From Cristatella mucedo (lineage: Eukaryota; Bryozoa; Phylactolaemata; Cristatellidae), in assembly GCA_009760855.2 (NCBI GenBank), contig WPIO01000062.1, positions 2,319,001-2,383,000 of the forward strand: a stretch of DNA of 64,000 bases, read 5' to 3'. Positions 59,466 to 64,000 of this stretch are shown one piece after another. The notes beneath the pieces are model-generated. The model ran no database searches, had not been told where the DNA came from, and was given only the letters and a program-made list of their open reading frames with translations. The translations under genes were made by a program, and so were the position numbers. Position 1 is the first letter of the stretch. Each line of letters starts with the position of its first letter.

Positions 59466-59632
59466 GTACGCATGGCTGGGCCGCCGATGGGCTTCTATAG
59501 AAGTGTTCTGCCTAGCAAGCAGCAGCACACTCAGAGTTCTGTCGCATGGCACTTCGTTCCACGAAGACATTTCTACAATCTTGCTTGACACAGACGAAAA
59601 AGAGCAAAGCATCTTTAGTTGCATATACCCGG
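59466..59632 (+). CDS. LRRK1: LRRK1-like exon: WD40 blade
   Basis: The acceptor is attccag and the donor is gtatgt, phase 2 in and 1 out. It encodes YAWLGRRWASIEVFCLASSS, then TLRVLSHGTSFHEDISTIL. The blade pattern SIEVFCLASSSTLRVL corresponds to LRRK1 GSEVWYSNGPGLLVID. The exon lies in the same frame as the one at 57792 because the intron length (1431) is a multiple of three. Confidence 0.83.
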
Positions 59633-60264
59633 GTATGTTGATTCGTAGCCAGAAATATCATTTTTCCCTTCACTACCTTATGTTTGAATGGCGAGTTCAA
59701 TTTTTCGCACGCATTAATAACTCTTGAGCTGTGTTGTGATATAATTTCAAATGCTGCAGAATTTAAGTTTTAATCTGGGTCGCTCTTATGTGGTCTGACA
59801 TAATATCTTTCCTTCCTACCACCCAATAAAAATGTCCAGCGCGTGCATGCCAAGCCTAAGGACATTTAAACACTGTATTGGCAAACTAGCCACCTTGATT
59901 TCCTCTGGATACCAGACGACTCGATTGATTCTGTAGAAAGTTCTTTGTAGTATTATGCTTTGGCCATGGGAGGCTTTTGCTAGGTCGATTTCAGAAAATA
60001 GCACTGCATTCCTTTCGTACCTGTGCCAGTTGCATGCAGTCTTCGCACTGAAAATTACTATCCTAATATTTAAACGTTGCCTTGTTTAATTACGGCCAAA
60101 GTTTTATGTCCACCGTTCTTAATTTGCTTTGTTTCAATGTGCTTACATTGTTGAATGTAGCTAAGTGACTGTGCCTTCGTCTCACATTTTGATTTTGCTG
60201 AGTAGCAAAGCTAGCTAATAGCTCCTCGCCCGACTGACTTGATTCTTTGGCAGCCTGTATTGTC
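59633..60264. other. Intron, unassigned
   Basis: No recognised feature. Confidence 0.4.
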
Positions 60265-60790
60265 GAGATTCGTATTTGGATGGCAACTAACTTCCTGAAG
60301 CTTAAGGATGATAAGACTAGCCTAATAGGTATCGGCAATTCCAGAGTCACCCGAAAGTTGGAAGATCTAACTAACCCTCAAGATAGGTTCATCTAGCATC
60401 ACTCCTGTAACGTCTGCCCATAATCTATGTTTACTAATCCAAAAAGACTTGTCACTAGATGAAAACACATTTCCTTCACTGTCATTTCGGCCTGCTATCA
60501 CCTAATTAAAATTGCCAAAGGATCATTAACAGAGCCTGCTTAGACAAGATTATGACTACCAAACCAATAGACACGTTTGTGACATGGCATCGATGTTACT
60601 GAAATTTAATCACTTTATTCGAGACTCCAGAGCCCGTGCCCTTAATCGCCTGCAACTGGTGCATACCTCAGCAGCACGTCTGGTCTGTCATCGACGGCAT
60701 TGGTGCCGCATCATACCATTTCTCCCCACCGAACATCGGATCGGCTTTAAGATCGTCACTTTGGCCTAAAGTCTTGCCATTCCTTGCACT
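60265..60790 (+). mobile_element. LINE-A degraded fragment
   Basis: Pieces in LINE-A order: IRIWMATNFLKLKDDKTSL (60270), then ALNRLQLVHTSAARLVCHRR and HRIGFKIVTLA (60630-60770). The 3' end is missing. Confidence 0.75.
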
Positions 60791-62399
60791 AAATTGAAAT
60801 CGTCCTCTGAAATGTTTATATACTATGTCTATTGCCTTAGCTCAGCTGTGTAACCAAAACGGTCGTTCTATTTCATGCTAACAAATCTGGATCGGAGTCG
60901 TAAGCTATGAGCAAGAATGTGTTCTAGGGATCTTTGCCTGGTAGACCCCTTGAAGCTCAGCAAAAAGTGCTCAGTTTTTGGCAAAAAAAAGTGTTCAAAT
61001 TATAATGATAATAGTAATGATAATGAGAAAAATGCCTAAAATAATGCCCTTAGAGAGGCCAGATCAGTTTCTGTGCACTTACCGGATAAAAGAAAGCTGC
61101 TTGAGAAAAATCCTAAGCGTATGACGTTCTTATTCCTAATCAGGCACTGTGATGCCTCCATTTTTCAACTGACTAACCGACGAACCGAAAATACAAATAT
61201 ACCTGTGAAGCAGTGGCTGGCGCCTGACAATCGAAACAGCTGCGTTCCCCCATCAGTCAGCTACTCAGTGACATGTTGGTCGAAATAGGTGAGTGGTACT
61301 ATATGACTTATCTCTCTGGTTTGGGAGGTCGTGAGTTTAAGCTGCTGTACCGAAGTTACGTATACCTCTTTCTATCTGGATATTCTGTTGGGGTATTGTG
61401 AGGGAACATGACTCTGCAGCCTTCGAGCACTGGGCGGAGATCCTACAAGGGCTCAGACTGTCTAAGCAGCCGCAAGCTCACGAGTGGTGGAAGGGCAGCC
61501 GATGACTCGGCAGTCCAGTCTAAATCCATGCATTGGCAGCATCTGTGGGTACATCCATCTACCACAAATTTCTGCCGGCTGTCGGGTGGGTTCGGAACGA
61601 ACAATGGCCCGACAGTGTGAAAACCGCATGCATAGATTATAAGGGCTGCCAAAGGAATACAACTGGAGGGAGGGCTCGATCCCTCGATGCTGGCAGCCAT
61701 CTAGAGTGTGTAGACTGGGCTTGGCCGGCGTGGTTTTGAGAATAAAGTGTTTGGTGTTGGAGCCAGCAGGTCGCGCTACCCAGCCCGACGACAGGCCGTG
61801 TGGAGGGCTGTCGTAGGGGTGTGGCGCTGTTTAAATCCATCTGTGTAAATCCAGCTGACAGCTCATCTAATTATGTTCATCTGATAAATTTTGAGCTCCT
61901 GGTGCTATGCTGTCTGCTTGGCCCCCATGCTTACAAGTTCCCAGTGATCTTTCATAAGTGAACAGTCAGAGGATGGGTTAGGTAGCGAGTAGAGATCAAT
62001 TGCCAATCAGAAGCCTTGCAGAACCTGCATTGCAGCACTCCTAGCGAACATGGTAGTTGGCCAGTACGTCACCTGAGTAACTGGTCTGTTCGAAACCTTC
62101 AGCCTCAGGCTACTGTACCCTTGTTCAGGTTATGCACTCGTGCTATGCACTGCCAAGGCGTAATTCTGCCTCGCTGCATACTGCGAGTGTGTACTCGCGG
62201 CTCTTCGAGAGAGCTCTTCGGCCCCGCGGCATGCGTGGCAAGTAGCACAAAGTGCAAGCCGTGTGCATTTAAGCAGGAGATAAGATGCTAGATCTAGCCT
62301 CGCGATTTGCATGGCTGGCCGCCTGTCCGGTTGACATTCCTATGAAGCCAGAGGCATATTTTACAATAAAGACAAGCCTGCTGGTACATGTGAAATCTT
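60791..62399. other. 1.6 kb intron segment, unassigned
   Basis: Contains an AT patch near 61000-61040 and a GC-rich part at 61400-61860 with open frames on both strands but no recognised protein or repeat. Confidence 0.4.
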
Positions 62400-62625
62400 T
62401 CTACGTTGTGCATGCTGCCACTAACTGCACTTGCATTCTGACCCTGTGCATGTCACCCCTAACCATGTTATTCATGTTGTTTATCATGCATGATACCACT
62501 GACCATTCGATCATGTTACCTTTGCAGCAAATGTAAAGCACCTAGAAAGAGATTGAGTTGTCTTGGGGTGTTTTGTCAAGTGTATTGTTATTACTACTAT
62601 ATTATTATTATTATTATTATTACTG
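62400..62625 (+). mobile_element. LINE-A 3' UTR and tail
   Basis: 3' UTR (GCATGCTGCCACTAACTGCA), hairpin (AAGCACCTAGAAAGAGATTG) and (ATT)n tail; 5'-truncated downstream of the coding part. Confidence 0.88.
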
Positions 62626-62954
62626 TCATGCTGTGAAGCCGCAGTCTGCAGCAGCTTGGCTGCAGCCGATTGGTGCCTGTCACTGAGGAACGAGCTGAAC
62701 GAGTGATGCGTGTGGCCAAACAGTACAAATTAATAAGCCGCCTGCTTGTGCATAGTGTAGTCATCAGAGTGTGCATGCAGTATGTGGACAGCTTGCAAAG
62801 GATCCCAAGTTGTTGCAGTTTCTGTAAAACACGCATTGAGACGGCTTTGAAGGGTGCAATTGATCAATTCTTTGGTGTTCGACTACGTGCTATCAGTGCA
62901 TATGACATGACTATTCACAGTCTATACTTGGCTTTACCTGTGTGTGCTGTATAG
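62626..62954. other. Intron, unassigned
   Basis: Nothing recognised before the WD40 exon at 62955. Confidence 0.4.
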
Positions 62955-63086
62955 GCTCTCGTGTTTACCGCTGGGACCGTGAGACCTACCGTGTCAGCTC
63001 AGCGGATGTGACTTCACTTATTTCCGGCCATGCCCGACGTGATCGCAGTGCTGCTCAGCAATCTAGGCCCGATGAGCCGTGTACAG
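62955..63086 (+). CDS. LRRK1: LRRK1-like exon: WD40 blade
   Basis: The acceptor is tgtatag and the donor is gtgagt, phase 1 in and 1 out. Joined to the previous exon it reads IYPGSRVYRWDRETYRV, then SSADVTSLISGH, followed by a polar Arg/Ser-rich stretch. This fits a WD40 strand pair followed by a loop. Confidence 0.82.
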
Positions 63087-63387
63087 GTGAGTCTCTTTTC
63101 AATGCCGGCAGTAGCCTCACCGAGGCCCCCCCCCAGTGAGCTACATGCTTGTGTGTTTGCTTTTAAATATGTCGGGGCTGCTAAAAATGCCTCTGCACTA
63201 GTTTAGTCTTTAAACCTAAGAAATCTTGCCACTCCTCACGACTGATATAGAAACTAATGCAGTTCCAGCAGAAGGAGAGAGAGAGCGTATGTAACTGATC
63301 TTTTGTTGGACTTGGACCTCCCCCCCCCCCAAGCACATGACCTCTGGCTGAGCTTCAGCCTCTTGTAAGCCTCTTCTGTTGCTCTAG
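63087..63387. other. Intron with C runs
   Basis: Two runs of about 9-10 C (near 63127 and 63320); otherwise unassigned. Confidence 0.5.
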
Positions 63388-63470
63388 GGAAATTGTATTC
63401 GTCAGTAGGTGCCAGCTTTGCTCTGCAGATTCTAGACCACACCGGTCGCCTCCACGACGCTTGGCCAACG
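63388..63470 (+). CDS. LRRK1: LRRK1-like exon: WD40 blade, 3' boundary uncertain
   Basis: The acceptor is ttgctctag, phase 1 in. Translation is GKLYSSVGASFALQILDHTG then RLHDAWPT, which resembles LRRK2 LWIGTGGGHILLLDLSTRRL. A gtgttt donor after 63470 gives phase 0 out; a later gtagtg donor at 63506 is possible. The next exon is not in view. Confidence 0.6.
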
Positions 63471-63652
63471 GTGTTTGCCACTTTATCACTACCAGCCACT
63501 TTGCCGTAGTGCAGTGCGGGCTCTGGGAAAGACGTTCTCTACCACTTCTGCTACTTCTGCTAGATGGAACTCAATAAGTCCTGGTCGGAAATCTTGACCA
63601 ATACTCGTCAAGATCCTTAGACAGCCTATATCTCACTCTAGGGTAGACTTCA

Positions 63653-64000
63653 CATAATAATAATAATAATAATAATAATAATAGTGCCCTCAGGTAACTC
63701 AGTCTCTTTCTAACCACCTTACATTTGCTGCAAAGGAAGCACGATCGAATGGTTAATGGTAGCAATCTCAATAAACAACAAGCTTAACGTGGTTATGGGT
63801 GACATGCACAGGGTCAGCATGCAAGTATGGTAAGTGGCAGCATGCACAGTGTCCGCACGCAAAAGCACGTAAAGGACGAGTCACATGCACCCACTAAATG
63901 CTGTGATAAATAGATGCGTTTTTTATTTTATTTTAAAAATATCGTCCAGTCGGGAGATTTCGTGATGCCAGCCGAGAGTAGTGAGGTCCGAGAAACTAAA
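63653..64000 (-). mobile_element. LINE-A 3' fragment running off the window
   Basis: (AAT)n tail at about 63655-63682, hairpin and 3' UTR; the copy continues beyond 64000. Confidence 0.88.

Noticed and set aside
57880-59727. 615-codon + frame rich in Pro, Ser and Leu
   Set aside because: As a stand-alone gene it is a translation of the TCC microsatellite. The coding parts at its two ends are WD40 exons of the LRRK1-like gene.
63429-63577. Alternative exon from the ctctgcag acceptor ending in a Leu-rich terminus and stop
   Set aside because: The acceptor is good and the phase fits, but the upstream acceptor at 63387 gives a better WD40 match. Kept only as a possible alternative.

Overview
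The window is animal (metazoan) nuclear DNA. It has about twenty short coding exons with GT-AG junctions, introns of 0.07 to about 7 kb, dense interspersed repeats and long microsatellites. It holds no bacterial-style gene cluster, CRISPR array, rRNA or convincing tRNA gene. Repeat content suggests an invertebrate with a large, transposon-rich genome, possibly a lophotrochozoan. The sequence alone does not fix the phylum.

One protein gene crosses essentially the whole window on the + strand. I assembled it by hand from exons whose reading phases join. It is a Roco-family kinase closest to LRRK1 (leucine-rich repeat kinase 1). The 5' part (LRRs and most of the Roc GTPase) and the last WD40 segments lie outside the window. 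COR-domain exons run from 2151 to 20353, with a Cys-containing COR-kinase linker to 24565. The kinase domain runs from 28619 to 46304 and keeps the VAIK lysine, alpha-C glutamate, YRD, DYG and APE motifs. The WD40 region runs from 48174 to 63470. One linker junction (20353 to 24104) has a phase gap that a Cys-rich candidate exon at 22336-22465 would repair.

The introns are filled with mobile DNA. There are two L2/CR1-like LINE families. LINE-A has about 23 pieces, ends in (ATT)n and carries a 3' hairpin. LINE-B has about 5 pieces. There are two tRNA-derived SINE families, one of which shares the LINE-A 3' tail. There is one decayed Tc1/mariner element, four ~187 bp hAT MITEs that resemble the SPIN (Space Invaders) family, and one 178 bp pogo/Tigger-like MITE with 24 bp inverted repeats. 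A LINE-A copy at 53511-56934 is nested in a LINE-B copy and gives a size estimate (~3.4 kb) for the family.

The most unusual features are these. A ~950 bp (TCC)n tract starts 9 bp inside an intron between two WD40 exons, and that 1431 bp intron is stop-free and in frame. All long pyrimidine tracts (CT, TCC, C runs) lie on the gene's sense strand. A 90 bp near-perfect palindrome sits at a LINE chimera junction. SPIN-like elements are present. Ala/Ser-rich insertions occur in the COR domain. I see no clearly novel multi-gene system.
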